Notes under the pieces: model-generated
Seen by the model: the letters and a program-made list of their open reading frames with translations, nothing else
Databases searched by the model: none
Told to the model about the DNA's origin: nothing
Assembly (NCBI GenBank): GCA_027257055.1
Contig: JAPVLO010000153.1
Span: forward strand, 8,928,001 to 8,992,000
Direction of reading: 5' to 3'
From: Cephalopachus bancanus
Taxonomy: Eukaryota > Chordata > Mammalia > Primates > Tarsiidae
Length of the DNA: 64,000 bases
In this document: positions 23,854 through 35,571 of the stretch, in pieces
Position numbering within the stretch: position 1 is the stretch's first letter
Layout of the letters: each line of letters begins with the position of its first letter
Position numbers and translations under genes: made by a program

Positions 23854-24696
23854 TTTTTTTTTTAATCTCTAATCTTATGTGCAAAATATGCTATCTAATG
23901 AGGGCTCTAGTTATTTCTGTAAATATGAATATGCACATTTGTATGCTTTAGAACCATTTGCAATTCTTCTTTAAGAATCATCTCTTTGCTTTTGAATATA
24001 TATAATTCTTTTTTAAGAATCGTCTTTCTTTACTTATTGCATAGGATTTTTAGCAATTTCTTAATACTTCATTAGAGTGCTTCATATATTACGTATATCA
24101 TATTTTTGTTATATTTGTGGGAAAAAAACTTATTTTTTTTCATCTTTAATATATTTTTGTTTCCTAGATATTTTGGGTTTTTGTTTAGCTGTTTTTCTTT
24201 GTGATTTCTTCCATTCCTCTTAAGCTTACAAAGTCCTTTTCCATTCTAGTGTCAGATAAATATTCAATTTGGGGGGGCACTTTCTGTATGGTTTAAATTG
24301 TATTTTGAATGGTGAGTACATAATATGTATTGCTGCTTCTCACTGCTGGTATCTGGACAGGCATCACAAATCTATCACAGCATCCTGTTCTGCTTAACCT
24401 ACAGTATCTATCAAGGCAGCTTCAGCTCTAGCCACTGCCAGCAAACCACCTTCAGAGGTGAAACACGAGATTATGCTTTTTTGCCATCTCTAAGGAAGAA
24501 CAAATTCTCTGATATTAATTCTATGGATGACTGGTTTTAAAATTCTAAGTACTCTATAAATCTTGTGTATGGAGTAATTTATCTTGTTTATGGAATAATT
24601 TATAGTTTTGTTCATAATAACATACAGTTCAATAAGATGCAATTTTAACATTTTAGGGTAGAAGCCATCTGCCTATCTCTGGCATCTCTCTCGTTC
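23854..24696. other. AT-rich intronic sequence, nothing recognised
   Basis: It includes a short tandem duplication: 'attcttctttaagaatcatc' (about 23961) is repeated as 'attcttttttaagaatcgtc' (about 24005). No exon or family assigned. Confidence 0.4.
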
Positions 24697-24698
24697 AG

Positions 24699-24992
24699 CG
24701 CAGCAGTACCCAACCTTTTTGGCATCAGGGACTAGTTTCCTGGAAGACAACTTTTCCATTGGGGAGGGGAGAAGGAAATTACCAGACATTAGATCCTCAT
24801 AAGGAGTGTGCAACCTAGATCCCTCCCATGCGCAGTTCACAATAGGGTTCGCGCTCCTATGAAAATCTAATACCGCCGTTGATCTGTCAGTACACCGAGT
24901 TCCACTCTCCAGTCACTCACCTCCTGCTGTGCTGCCCAGTTTCTAACAGGCCACAGACCAGTATCCATCCCCAGCTGGGGGTTGGGGATTGG
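24699..24992. mobile_element. Non-autonomous hAT DNA transposon (MER1/Charlie group)
   Basis: Starts 'cagcagtacccaaccttttt' and ends near 'gggggttggggattgggg', diverged inverted termini. Diagnostic interior: 'agatccctcccatgcgcagt', 'caatagggttcgcgctccta', 'ttctaacaggccacagacca'. No transposase frame. Exact subfamily not assigned. Confidence 0.75.
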
Positions 24993-25400
24993 GGATGGCC
25001 TCAGCCTATGACAAAGCACCTTATTCCTGTCAAGGGTGCTGCCTTTTCTCCCAGACCTCAGTTCTGGATACTGTCAGCATAATCCCTGAGAATGTGTCTG
25101 TTTTTTTCTGCTTTCCCAAGGATTTCTTCACCTCAGTAGACACTACTGGCCCCTCCTTTGGAGCTGGATTCCATGTCCCACAGCCTGCTGACTGTCTTGC
25201 ATACCTTTTCCAGGCATCTGATAAAGACCATACCTGAACACATTTGAATGAAGCTTGAGATTGCTCTGGTGAGGCAGCAGAAGGGCCGCCTGTGCTGTGT
25301 CTATGGCTGTGGGCTTCAATACTCACCTTACTGTAACGAAAAGAAAGATAACAAGCAGAAGGGAAACTGGAACTTATTCATTCATAATAAGAGTGATTAA
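24993..25400. other. Unique intronic sequence, nothing recognised
   Basis: Overlapping open frames on opposite strands (25030-25326 - and 24989-25237 +) resemble nothing I know. Confidence 0.4.
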
Positions 25401-25401
25401 A

Positions 25402-25618
25402 AATAAACTGCCATTTATTATAGGCATGACATTGAGCTAAATCCTCTACAAACATTATTTATTTAATTCTCACAGCAACACTCTAAGACTATTTTTAATA
25501 TCCTTATTTACCGATGAGAAAACTAAGACAAGTCAGAGATTATCCAAATAGTAAGTATAGAGCTGGAATTTGTGTCTGGGTTTGTCTGACTCCTGAGCTA
25601 GTGACCATTATGCTTGAC
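25402..25618 (-). repeat. MIR
   Basis: Long reverse-orientation MIR: 'atttaattctcacagcaaca', 'ccgatgagaaaactaagaca', 'ttgtctgactcctgagcta'. Confidence 0.85.
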
Positions 25619-26995
25619 CCTTCTTCTTTCTCTACTAAACTAGAGAGACCTCTCCACTGCTGAAGGACTTCAGAGAAATAATTGAGTTATTCTAAATAAG
25701 CAAAGTTAAGGGCCCATGCAGAGTTGCCTGTCTTTCATGCCCTGGTTAGGACTTTGTTAAAACATATAAATGGAGTTAATTACATCATATCAGTGTGGAA
25801 AGTAATAACATAAGGGCTTCCAATGAAGCAATCTCAGCAGTGTAATTAGGTGGAAGAGGGACCTTTCTGTCTTTTGACACTTGCTTTTTGTAGATCAATG
25901 AGGGGAACCTGCCTTTGAAAGATTGTTGATTTTAGAATATTTACCTATTATTTTAAAAAAAGAAAATAAAATTTTAGATTTGTATCCATCCTTGAGATTA
26001 GATAATGAATCAAAATTCTATGGGAAAAATAAAAGTAAGCATTTAAATTCTGTATTTTAATCATATAAAGAAACAAGTACAATAAGAGGAGACAACACAG
26101 GGAGACTGAGGAAAAAGACAGATTTTTATGACCTTTCCTGCTTCCAAGCTTTTTCTCAACCCATCCCCCTCCCCAAAAAGGATCTGTCTTACACCCCCCC
26201 AACAGACTTTGATAACATAATGTTGCCATCTTGTGGTCTTGTACAATATTTATACTTACACAGTGTTGCAGACATGCTGTTTTTGCAACTATTGGCATAA
26301 ACAGTGTATAATCTCATTTCACACAGAAAGATTCAGATTGATCCATAGCCCCTGCTAGGAGGGTGTCCTTTCTATACCTGGCTGGGTAGTAAAGGACTTT
26401 GTCAAGAGCCTCAGGGTGTAAGAAAGGAGCCTTCTAATCTGTATCTTGTGCTTGGACCTCCAGAATGGAACTTTTGCCCACAGTTACACTCTTAATTATT
26501 ATATTTGGAAAAGTAATATTTGAAAAGTCATATGTTCTGTACCAGTGATTCATAAAACAAACACAAATTGATTTCAAACCCTCTTGCTCTAAAGCCTGAA
26601 ACTGAGCGTTAGCAACCTCACCCACTGCCAGTGTCTCTTCCTTTATTTAGAGGGAAATTTTGGGAAACTCTGCCATTTGCCATCTAGTAGGATCTGCCTG
26701 GCCTGTGCATCACCAGAATCCCAGATATTCGTTTGGGTGATACCTCTAATTCTTCAGAACACTCAAGAGTACGTCTTACTGGGTCTCCTATCTATCATCT
26801 GCAGTCAGTAGTCTGGAAATTATTTTCCCATTAAAACCTTTTTCTGATTATGTAAGTTATGTCTTGCTAAAGCAAATGAAAAAGGAGATCAGGCTTGAAA
26901 AATCCCTGAGCAGACAAAGCTAGGTCTTGAAAATAACCTTAATCTTACTTATGTTGGAAATGTGAAGGAAACTTAAACCTTGGCTATTTTTTGTA
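25619..26995. other. Unique intronic sequence, nothing recognised
   Basis: No repeat family or exon supported. The largest frame (25948-26298, minus strand) shows no family features. Confidence 0.4.
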
Positions 26996-26999
26996 AATG

Positions 27000-27266
27000 C
27001 TTATATTACAGAGAAACAGAACTTAAGCTCAACCAGTCAGAAGCAGCCAACTAACTTATAATTTCACAGTTAGGGAATTTCCAGTGAGATAAATCAATTA
27101 GGCAATTTTATACCTGTAACCAATACATTTTTTTTTTTTTGCATGACTTCTGCATTTACTCTATAAATGTGTGTCTCTTCAATGGAGCTCTCAAACCACT
27201 TCTGTTTTGGAGCTGCCTGATTCATGAGTCACTATTTCTTCAAATAAAACTACTTGAAATTCTACT
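27000..27266 (+). mobile_element. LTR-like block (uncertain)
   Basis: 'caaccagtcagaagcagcca' and 'ataaatcaattaggcaattt' followed by 'ctctataaatgtgtgtctct' and 'ttcttcaaataaaactactt' have the order CCAAT-like boxes, TATA-like, polyadenylation-like that many retroviral LTRs show. No family recognised; this could be chance. Confidence 0.3.
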
Positions 27267-27267
27267 G

Positions 27268-27269
<2 letters not shown>

Positions 27270-27342
<73 letters not shown>

Positions 27343-27349
27343 TTTTTAG
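27270..27349. repeat. Compound (CT)n-(AT)n-(T)n microsatellite
   Basis: About 14 CT units, then about 18 AT units, then a T run. The AT part is self-complementary. Confidence 0.96.
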
Positions 27350-28480
27350 CAGGATTTATTGAGAGGACAGAAAGTCTCAGTATATTTTTTTAACCTTCTG
27401 CACAATAGAACATTTGGAAAGTTCATGCAAGTATGAAGAATATGAAATACCAGTATGCTATCATAGAGCTCATATTGTTAACATTTTATATTTGGGACTC
27501 ATCAGTTTTCCTACACATATGTTTGTATATGTGTACACATACATCATGTACATATTCACATATCTGTGTGTAAACTTATATAAGTACATACATGCTACAT
27601 TGTAATGATGTACTTTATAAATGAGATCACCACAACTGAGAGGTCAAATGACTTGTTCAACTATACCTTACATTACCGGCTGATCATTTGATTCTAGACA
27701 TCCTCTCTCTAGATGTCTGTCCTAATTGACCTTTCTGTCTCCTGCATGCTCTCTGTAGAGATAACCAACCTTCTTCAGCCTGGGAGATAACAGGTTTTGT
27801 GGTGATCGTGGCGTAGCCTGAGGCCTGAACCCTTGCCAGCAGGGACATGCCCTTTCCCTCCATAAGAGGAGATGAGGCTTAAAGGAACAAATAGATTTGG
27901 CAGAGAAGGCCAGGGACAGGTTGATCCTACCAACATCACATGGCATCAAGAGAATGGCGAGGGCCACAGGCAGAGGGCTTTGTGAGTTTAAGGTCATAAC
28001 TCTGTGGAGGAGGTTCGAGGCAGAGTTGACGGGAGAGAAGTCATACCTGCCACTGAGGCCCCTGGGTTTATGGTTCCATCCTACATCCAGAGTGCCCAGA
28101 AGGAAATCATCTCTTCTCCGGGCTGTCCTCAGAGTGTCCTTTTCATAGTCAACTCTTTGACACTGCTCTTCCCCTCTCCCTTTCTGCTTCTCTTTTAGCC
28201 TGTGGATTTTCAGCTGTAACGTGTTATTTCAGTAAACATTCCGAGGGGAATAACTTCCTTCTGCCTCAGGGAATCTGGTGGCACACAAAGAGATTGGACC
28301 CCCTTCTGGAGGAGGAAGATGGTCTCAGGCTGCCCTGGGAGGGAGACAGGATGTCCAAAAGTCATTTAACTGCCACCTGTGCATTTCTGGGACACACCAT
28401 GACTCTGAGCCAATTTTGTTGAATATGTTTGTTCTTTTGTTTAGAAAATATGAGGAATTGCAGTCTTGGAGCTTTTGCTT
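27350..28480. other. Unassigned intronic sequence
   Basis: 27480-27600 is rich in 'catat/acatac' steps. 27720-28200 is GC-richer, with opposing open frames (27722-27997 - and 27897-28148 +). No family or splice context recognised. Confidence 0.35.
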
Positions 28481-28484
28481 CTAT

Positions 28485-28690
28485 CTATTAAGTGTCTGCA
28501 TTCAAGATGCTGAGGGTAGAGTGTGAGCATGACAGGCACCATCCACTCAGAGAGCATACTATCTCATTGAAAGACTAGAAAAGAAACAGATAAATTATTA
28601 TGAATATACAAGCATAAATAAATGCAGACCAATAAATGCCAGGAATGGAATTAGCAGAATCAAGCAAAGGAGATGATAGGATGGTCTGTA
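28485..28690 (+). repeat. L2-like fragment (uncertain)
   Basis: 'atctcattgaaagactagaa', 'acagataaattattatgaat' and 'agaccaataaatgccagg' resemble a widespread mammalian LINE segment describing stored insert ends. Weak. Confidence 0.35.
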
Positions 28691-29558
28691 GGACTTTCAG
28701 GCTGAAAATGGAAAAACCAGAGCCAACCATTCAAAATCCAAGAACAAGTCTGTTCCAGGGAGCAGGATGCTCAGGCACAAACAGCTTGGCTCGTTTGAGG
28801 AACTGAGGCCAGTGAGGCAATAAAGGAATGAGCTTGGAAAGAGAGCCAAGAACCTTCTTAAATCAAACTGAGTTAACACTCAAGTGTCTGTGATCATGGA
28901 AGCCCTTGGAAAGTCTGGAAAATGAAAATGCCCACAAAGTGGAGACCTCAGGACAATCGGTGAAGCCAATGCTTGATTATCTTTGTGTTTGGTCTCTCTT
29001 CAAAGCAGAGCTACTCACAGTCAGAAGACAGCAATCTTAACTTCCTCCTCTAGAGAGGCAGCTGCAAAGCTGTAAAAACTCTCCAAGGAGAAGAGGGGAA
29101 AAAGAAGCAAAAGTCTGCTTGACCCTTTCTTGGATAACTGAGAATTTACTTGGAAATGCAGGGACATGTACATGTCTGTCACCCAGGCGAGACCTTGGGT
29201 GAGACTTGACCTTGACCCAGAGCTCTGATTGATCACAGCCTGGACCAACCCTGCCTTGCTTTTCTGCTTTGTAGTCCTGTACTCCTCAGCAGACAGCAGT
29301 TTGGGAAACTGTCTCACTCCTCCAGGGAAGGTGAGAGAAGAGAAGAATCTTTGTCAGAGCCTCCTGGAGGTGGTGAGCTAACTTGATAGAGACTTGATTT
29401 GCCCAAGGAACTTCCTCTGGAGCCAGAAGGAGACAAACAGCAGCTAGCAAAGATTTAAGCCAAGGAAATGAATCATTTTGACAGGCAGATTTCTGGACTG
29501 GCCTTCCAAAGGGTGAATGCATGTGGCTTCAGAGAGTGAAGCACTTTATAAACAAATG
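28691..29558. other. Unassigned intronic sequence
   Basis: Moderate GC, several opposing short open frames; no family recognised. Confidence 0.35.
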
Positions 29559-29559
29559 G

Positions 29560-29995
29560 TACTGTAAAATCCAACCAAATTTGGCCTGAAAAAGCCTCCA
29601 TACTCACACATTTGAGTTCTTATGTATGGAATGCAACTGAATTTAATATAAAAACAACTGAAAATCTAACTTAGGAGTATGCTACCTTAACAATATCTGA
29701 GTCTCAGCCAATCACAGCAGCTGTAGTTCAACCAATCACAGGTGGCCAGCATTTCAAATTTTGTTTAAATAAGACAACTGCCCAGCTCTAACCAATACAG
29801 CTGTTTCTATACTCATTTTCAGTTTCTGTACATTCCTTTCATTTTTCTGTCCATAAATGTCATCTAACCATGCAGCAGCCCCACAGTCTCTCTGAATCTG
29901 TTCTGGTTCTGGTGACTGACTGATTTGTGAATTTTTTTTTTCTTAGCTAAGCTCTGTTAAATGTGTCTAAAGCTTTTTCTTTAAATAATGTTAAA
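29560..29995 (+). mobile_element. LTR-like block with three CCAAT boxes (uncertain)
   Basis: Three CCAAT pentamers at 29708, 29732 and 29792, the first two within the shared motif 'ccaatcaca', precede 'ctgtccataaatgtcat' and an 'ttctttaaataatg' end. This resembles a solitary retroviral LTR U3-R layout. I cannot name the family and did not find target duplications. Confidence 0.35.
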
Positions 29996-30294
29996 GACAA
30001 ACTGATGGTTTTTAGCGGTGAATCAACTAACCAGACTTGAAGGTCATCCACTGCTTTTCTTATGAGCCCACATCTGCAACCCTCTGCCCTAGGCTTTCTT
30101 AAATGAACCTACAATGTGACTGAAATCAGTATATTCACCAAGTAAAAGAAGCTCCAAGATAAGTCCCCTGGACAATTCCCCTTTCAACCAGATAGCTGCC
30201 TTTAATGCCCTTGCTTATTGATATTTTCTGGTGACCACTGGACACCCAAGTCTTATTTGGTCATTGAGTAAGCAGGTAGTGAAAGGTGATCCAG
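29996..30294. other. Unique intronic sequence, nothing recognised
   Basis: No family or exon supported. Confidence 0.4.
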
Positions 30295-30295
30295 A

Positions 30296-30422
30296 ACAGA
30301 ACATGGGAGACCTGGGTTCTCAGCCTGGCCCTGGCAGTAATGAACTGTGTGACCTGGGACAAGTGACTAAGCCTCTCTGGGCTTCTATTTTGTTTTCTCA
30401 GCTGTAAAACAGAAGAGTTAGG
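30296..30422 (+). repeat. MIR
   Basis: 'gacctgggttctcagcctgg', 'aactgtgtgacctgggacaa', 'agcctctctgggcttctatt': forward MIR core. Confidence 0.82.
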
Positions 30423-30431
30423 AGTGTCATT

Positions 30432-30575
30432 TCCAAGGCAGCAGTCGTTCTCAAACTTGAGTGTGCATCAGAATCCCCTGGAGAGCTTGTTGAATCACAG
30501 GTTTGCCAGGTGTTGCCCCCCACTTTAGTTTCTGGTTCAGTAGGGAAAGTATTTAAATGGTCCAAGTACCCATGA
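30432..30575 (+). mobile_element. MER5-type hAT fragment
   Basis: 'cagcagtcgttctcaaactt', 'gtgtgcatcagaatcccctg', 'gagagcttgttgaatcaca', 'gtttctggttcagtaggg': the start and middle of a MER5A/B-like non-autonomous transposon. The 3' inverted end is missing. Confidence 0.82.
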
Positions 30576-31112
30576 CAGGAGAGGCTGAGCTTTCCACCCT
30601 GGCCATCACAGCTGCAGCACTGTCCTGCCTTAACTTCTTGATTCTGAGCTCCTTCTATCACCCCACCCTTCCTCCCACCAATCTCTTCTCCTTTCTTAGC
30701 TTCCACAATCTGTTCTTCTTACCTCCTTTGCTCCTGCAACTGTATGTTAGGTACTCCCCTTCTGCTCACAATCCTGCCCTGTCTCAGTGTAGGCCAGTTT
30801 CCTGTTCCGGCTTATTCAGACTGCAGTGGTCTCTGCCTGGATGGCCTTACTGACGGTGGGTCATGACATAAACTTTGCCTTGCTAGTGAGCCCTGGATTC
30901 ACCTGCTTCACCTGCTTTGAGAGTTACTTTTGATGAATTCCTCTCTGCTCTCCTGGTTTGTCAGTAGAGTCGTTGTCCCCGGGTAGTCTCTTCACCCTTC
31001 CAGCTAATGGCAGTCCTCACATCTGCAGAACCAAACTGTGCTTGAAGGAAACAAGCTCATTTTGTTATTTGGTTTAAGAAAAAACAATTCTAGGAAATCA
31101 CTCTTCTTAGGA
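30576..31112. other. Pyrimidine-rich unassigned sequence
   Basis: C/T-rich at 30630-30780 with one 98-codon frame (30557-30853 +). No family recognised. Confidence 0.35.
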
Positions 31113-31114
31113 CA

Positions 31115-31312
31115 GTCACTATGATTGCTTGAGTTCAGATCTCAGCTCTACCTCTAACCAATCCTGAGACGTTAAACAAATTACTTGATCTCTCTGTGCC
31201 TCACAATCATCTGTAAAATGGGTGTCTATTGTCTACATCAGAGGGTACGTCTGTGCAGTAAGATGAGTTGACATATGTAAAAACACTTAGAAAATAGTAA
31301 AATAAATAAAAC
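31115..31312 (+). repeat. MIR
   Basis: Nearly full-length forward MIR: 'gagttcagatctcagctcta', 'ctctctgtgcctcacaatca', 'tctgtaaaatgggtgtctat', and the terminal 'acatatgtaaaaacacttag'. Confidence 0.85.
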
Positions 31313-32274
31313 TGTTTACCATCATTATTATTGATATTAAGTACACAAATAATACAGTACAGGGTTAACAGTAATAACGTTGCTACTATTTGTCCATTGG
31401 AAAATCTGCAGCCCTGCTTTGCTTTATTCTGATAACAAATAATGACTGGCGGATCATATTGCTCTTTTGGTTATAATAGCATTTCTTTAGGTTCAAATTT
31501 TAAAATGTATGATCTGAGTTTGATGAAAATGTGGTTGCAAGGTTAGTCACATTGCTATTTCATATTCCTAACAAGAGAAACATTGTAGCCAGAGGAGTGT
31601 TTTTTATCTCAAATTGTGAAGGAAAGTTTTATTGAATCCAGGATGAGGGAGAAGTCTTGTTGCACTGCCATCAGAATAAAAAATCTTCACACACTGATTC
31701 TGCTGCTTGTTTATATAAAGAAATGACAGACTCAGATCCCTGTTAGAAGAGACCACAGCATCGGTATTAGCCCTTTGGAGGTTCTGAAGACTATTGAAGG
31801 AAGGCCAGTCTAATTTATGTAAGATGTCAAACGGAGTTGCTGAGTTTCACTCCGGCAAAGGCTTCTCCTTGAAAACAAATAAAAGAAGAAGCAGGTGGTG
31901 AAGGGAGAGACTGTGGAATAGACCCAGGAAAGCTGAGCTAAATCCAGCTCCTCCAGGTGCAGGATTGAAATATTTACTCTGGCACTGGCAGGAAAGGCTC
32001 TGGGTAAGCATTTGCTTGGCCACCTCAGTACTATCTTCTGGCCACTTTGCAGTCACTACCGGCATTGAAGCCTGTAAAACCAACTCTTAGAAATTTTGCA
32101 GGTGGTAATGCTGATTTAGGCAAAAGAACCTCCCATGGTAGGAGGCCATGAAGCCTTTTCTTCAGCCACGTTGGAGCTATGGAGAAGGGAATAGGCAAGT
32201 TTCCCTCTCATAATTTGTCCTGTCTTCTCATCTGAACATTGATTCCAGTGGATTGACTAGATATGGAGGGTTTT
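31313..32274. other. Unique intronic sequence, nothing recognised
   Basis: No family or exon supported. A 78-codon frame (31847-32083, minus strand) shows no recognisable domain. Confidence 0.4.
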
Positions 32275-32275
32275 G

Positions 32276-33270
32276 TTGTTGTTTATATTTCATTCATTTG
32301 ACTTAAAAGATTATTATAGCATAAGTGCACCATATTTAAATGTTCACAAACTGAACACACCCATGTACTAACTGACATTCAGACCACGGGACAGAACATG
32401 ACCTACCCTGCAGAAGAATTACCCGTTCTTCTGTATCCTAGTTGTCCCTCTTCCCACAGCAACCCCTGTCCTGACTTCTAATAGAATAGATCAGTTTTGC
32501 CTTTTTGGTACTTCATATAAGTGGAATAATTCAGTATGTGCTCTTTCATGGCTGACTTTCTCCCCTTACATTACATTGGTGAGATTCAACCATAACATTG
32601 GATTTCGTTTGTTGTATAAAATCCCATTGTTTGAATGTTTAAGAGATGGGACCTCACTTTGTCACCCAGGCTAGAATACAGTGGTTCTGTCATAGCTCAC
32701 TGCAGCCTTGAACTCCTAAGCTCAAGTGATCCTCTCATCTCAGCCTCCTGATTTGGTGGGACCGCAGGTGTTCACCACATGCCCAGCTAGTTTTCTTCCT
32801 TCCCTCTCTCCCTCCTTCCCTCCCTCCCTCCCTCCTTCTTTCCTTCCTTCCAAGGTCTCACTATGTTTCTCAGGTTGGTCTTGAGCTCCTGGTCTCAAGC
32901 AATCCTCCCACCTTGGCCTCCCAAAGTGCTGAACATGAGCCACTATGTGAACATTTCACTATTTCTTTCCTCATTCTACTATCGGTGGACATTAGGTAGT
33001 ATCCATTTGGGCTGTATGAGTATTATTGCTGTCAGTGTTTTGGTACATATATTTTAGTAAACATGTGTACACATTTTTTTAGGATACACACACACATACA
33101 CTCACACACTTATGCACACAACCCTAGGAGTGGTGTTGCTGGGTCAGATAGGATGCATATGTTCAGCTTTAGTGAAAACTGCCAGTTTTGCAAAGCGTTT
33201 GTGTCAACTTATACTCTCACCAGCAGTATATGAGGGTTCCAATTGCTCTCCATTCATTGTTTACATCCTT
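32276..33270 (-). mobile_element. Old L1 (L1M) fragment interrupted by AluJ
   Basis: Reverse-orientation L1M at 32276-32637 and 32946-33270: 'ttacccgttcttctgtatcc', 'gcctttttggtacttcata', then after the Alu 'attctactatcggtggacat', 'aggagtggtgttgctgggtc', 'cttatactctcaccagcag'. No reading frame survives. A small CA-rich tract sits at 33085-33120. Confidence 0.75.
32638..32945 (-). mobile_element. Old Alu (AluJ-like) with a CCTCC-rich linker
   Basis: Both arms present in reverse orientation ('gtcacccaggctagaataca', 'actgcagccttgaactccta'; 'aaggtctcactatgtttctc', 'gcctcccaaagtgctgaaca'). The middle A-rich linker is replaced by about 60 bp of (CCCTCCTT)n at 32793-32850, a microsatellite grown from the linker. 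The left-arm end is shortened. Confidence 0.87.
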
Positions 33271-34317
33271 TGATTCTAGGACCAGATTGCACATGAAATA
33301 CACATACATATCAGGGAACATGCAAACTCATTTCAAATAGGTGACTTAACATTACTTTCAAAGCAGAGCTAATGCTGTCACTGCTCACCTCGGCTGCTCT
33401 CTGTCTGGCTGATGAAATTTATTTCATTATTCCTCCTTAAGCCAGCAAATTTTTACTGATACAAACACAGATCAAATTTTTGGTTCTGGTTTTGTGTGGT
33501 CATCAGGAATACCATTCAGCATCTATTGTTGATGGTTACCATCAAATAATTGAATCTCTATGACCTATTTATGGTTGAACTTGGAATGAACTTGGAATGC
33601 TTATTCCTGAATCCAGAAAAAAAATTCTTAGTGGAGTTGGAAAATAAAGCCACTTTTTAGAATGGGCAATCATTTTTTGGGGGGAGGTAGTTGTGGAGGA
33701 CATGAAAGTTATTAAGATTCCATTAAAAAACTTAATATGTTCATGCCAGAAATATTTTCTATTCTCACCAGTAAATTAATCTTAACTCCCTCATTTAATT
33801 GAATGAGAATTGCTCACAATTTTAGAAGTCTCTGGATAGCTTCCATCTTGGATGTTTGTTTGGATGTTTTTATAAGCAGCATATTTTCTTGTGGAATGTT
33901 TGGCAAATGTCGGTTAAAAAAAAGTTATTGGATTTGAGGTTGTGGATACAGATGGATAAGGTCAAGATGCAAATCAACCAACAAATAACATTTAGATATT
34001 TAAAGTAGCTATGCATGAGTGCTTTGAATCTTCTACCCTACCCTTGCCCCTCACCCCAAGCAAGCATTTTCCTTTGGCTTCCATCTTTCAATAATTCTTA
34101 AATAATTTTTTCTTTTTATTAAGCTATGGGCAAAAGACTTTGAAAAAATATAGTGTCCATCTGTATAGTAACTTCTCCACTCTTAAGAGAACTAGTAAGA
34201 TGGTTTCTTTCCATGCTTCCTTAAAGCTCTTAAATAACCTTAAGTTTCAGCAAGTCGAGATGATAAAGGTCAGTGACTAGGAGTTAAGGAAGGTTTGTTC
34301 TATGAGTGAGATATTAG
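33271..34317. other. Unique intronic sequence, nothing recognised
   Basis: AT-rich; a 'cttggaatgaacttggaatg' direct repeat near 33580 is the only local structure seen. Confidence 0.4.
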
Positions 34318-34639
34318 AGTTGGGTTTTTTTTGTTTTTTTGTTTTTTTGAGTTAGAGTCTCACTCTGTCGCCCAGACTGGAGTGCAGTGGCCGCTCCCGG
34401 CCACTGCAGCCTCGATCTGCTGGACTCCAGCGATCCTTCCGCCTCAGCCTTCCAAGTGGCCGGAACTACAGGCGTGTGCTACCAGGCCCGGCTAATTTTT
34501 GATTTATTGTAGAGATAAGGTCTCGCCGAGTTGCCCAGGCGGGTCTCGAACCCGTGAGCTCAGGCAGTCCACTCACCTCAGCCTCCCAAAGCGCGGAATT
34601 ACAGGCTGAGCCACCGAGCCCGGCTTAAAGTTGGGTTTT
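34318..34639 (-). mobile_element. Young lineage-specific Alu with 11-bp target duplications
   Basis: Full dimer between agttgggtttt repeats (34318-34328, 34629-34639). The T-side has (TTTTTTTG)n spacing. Confidence 0.93.
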
Positions 34640-34810
34640 AAATACCGCTTTGCAGGATGAACTCCCTTGAGAGTCTTAGAAGCTGATAGTGCCATGGAAA
34701 TCACTGTATTCAGTAGATACTTGGGCTGTTGAGCCACCTGACCATTTTGTTGCTCTTTGGTCAGAAGATCAAGTGAATCACACATACAACTATTTCTTAG
34801 CAAAATTTTT
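34640..34810. other. Short unassigned spacer between Alu and L1 stub
   Basis: Nothing recognised. A minus-strand open frame (34573-34878) that crosses it is part Alu and part L1 tail. Confidence 0.4.
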
Positions 34811-35002
34811 AGAAATGGAATTTCTAAGGAGGTGGGACTGACAGTACTGGAAATCTGCCTGGGGAAGGGGGGGCACACCTAATCAACAAGGGCACCTGCA
34901 CAGAGAATATTTGTAAACTTAATCCTGAAATGTACCCCACAATTTTAAAATAAGAAAATTTTAAAAGTTAAAAAAAAAAGAAAAAGAAATGAAATTGCTA
35001 GG
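34811..35002 (+). mobile_element. Very short L1 3' stub, young family
   Basis: Only the last 155 bp of an L1 (34830-34984): 'cacacctaatcaacaagggc', 'acttaatcctgaaatgtacc', A-rich tail. Flanks 'agaaatggaatttctaagg' and 'agaaatgaaattgctagg' are diverged target duplications. The same 3' end occurs at 35582-35925 and 52089-52330. Confidence 0.85.
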
Positions 35003-35570
35003 TCAAAGGGTAAGTACATGTAAATATTTTATAGACGTTGTCAACTTGAGGTTCAGGAAGGTCACATCACTTCTCTTCCAAGAGTATATGACAGTGTCTG
35101 TTCTCCTCATTTTCTTTCCTAAAACCTGTCACACACAAAAAAACAAAAACAAAAAACAAATTCCTTTTGGCTTCCCTTCAAGGCCTTCCCTTTACAACAG
35201 CACTCTGCTTTTCCTTAGCACCTATCTTTTCCTTCTCTGCAGCATATATTTTGCATATTTTTGTAGCTTATCTATGTATTTATGTACCCCATCCACCCTC
35301 CCAACTCATCTACCTTCCTACCTAAGAGTTAAATCCCAAGTAGTTTGTTCAACTCTCAGAACTCCAAGTTTTTCTTTTTTTTCCAGTGACAAAGTGAGCA
35401 CAATACCCGTCTCATAGGGCCAAGGTGAGGACTGAAGACCACAAGCCATACAAAATCCTCAGCATGTTGTCAGACATATAATAGACACAGAGGGACAGAA
35501 ACCTGAACAGTGTCTTTACTTTTGTCACTCTTTGATGCTTACATGGTATTAGTACACTACTAGTGTAGAA
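35003..35570. other. Unassigned C/T-rich sequence
   Basis: A 142-codon open frame on the plus strand (34989-35417) starts in L1 tail and is low-complexity Leu/Ser/Phe/Tyr. No gene supported. Confidence 0.35.
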
Positions 35571-35571
35571 C

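Noticed and set aside
24699..24992. CpG-containing block as a promoter or CpG island
   Set aside because: The CpGs belong to a hAT transposon ('catgcgcagt', 'gggttcgcgctcc'), and the block is too short and isolated to be an island.
34989..35417. 142-codon open frame
   Set aside because: It starts in an L1 tail, is low-complexity Leu/Ser/Phe/Tyr, and has no domain or splice context.
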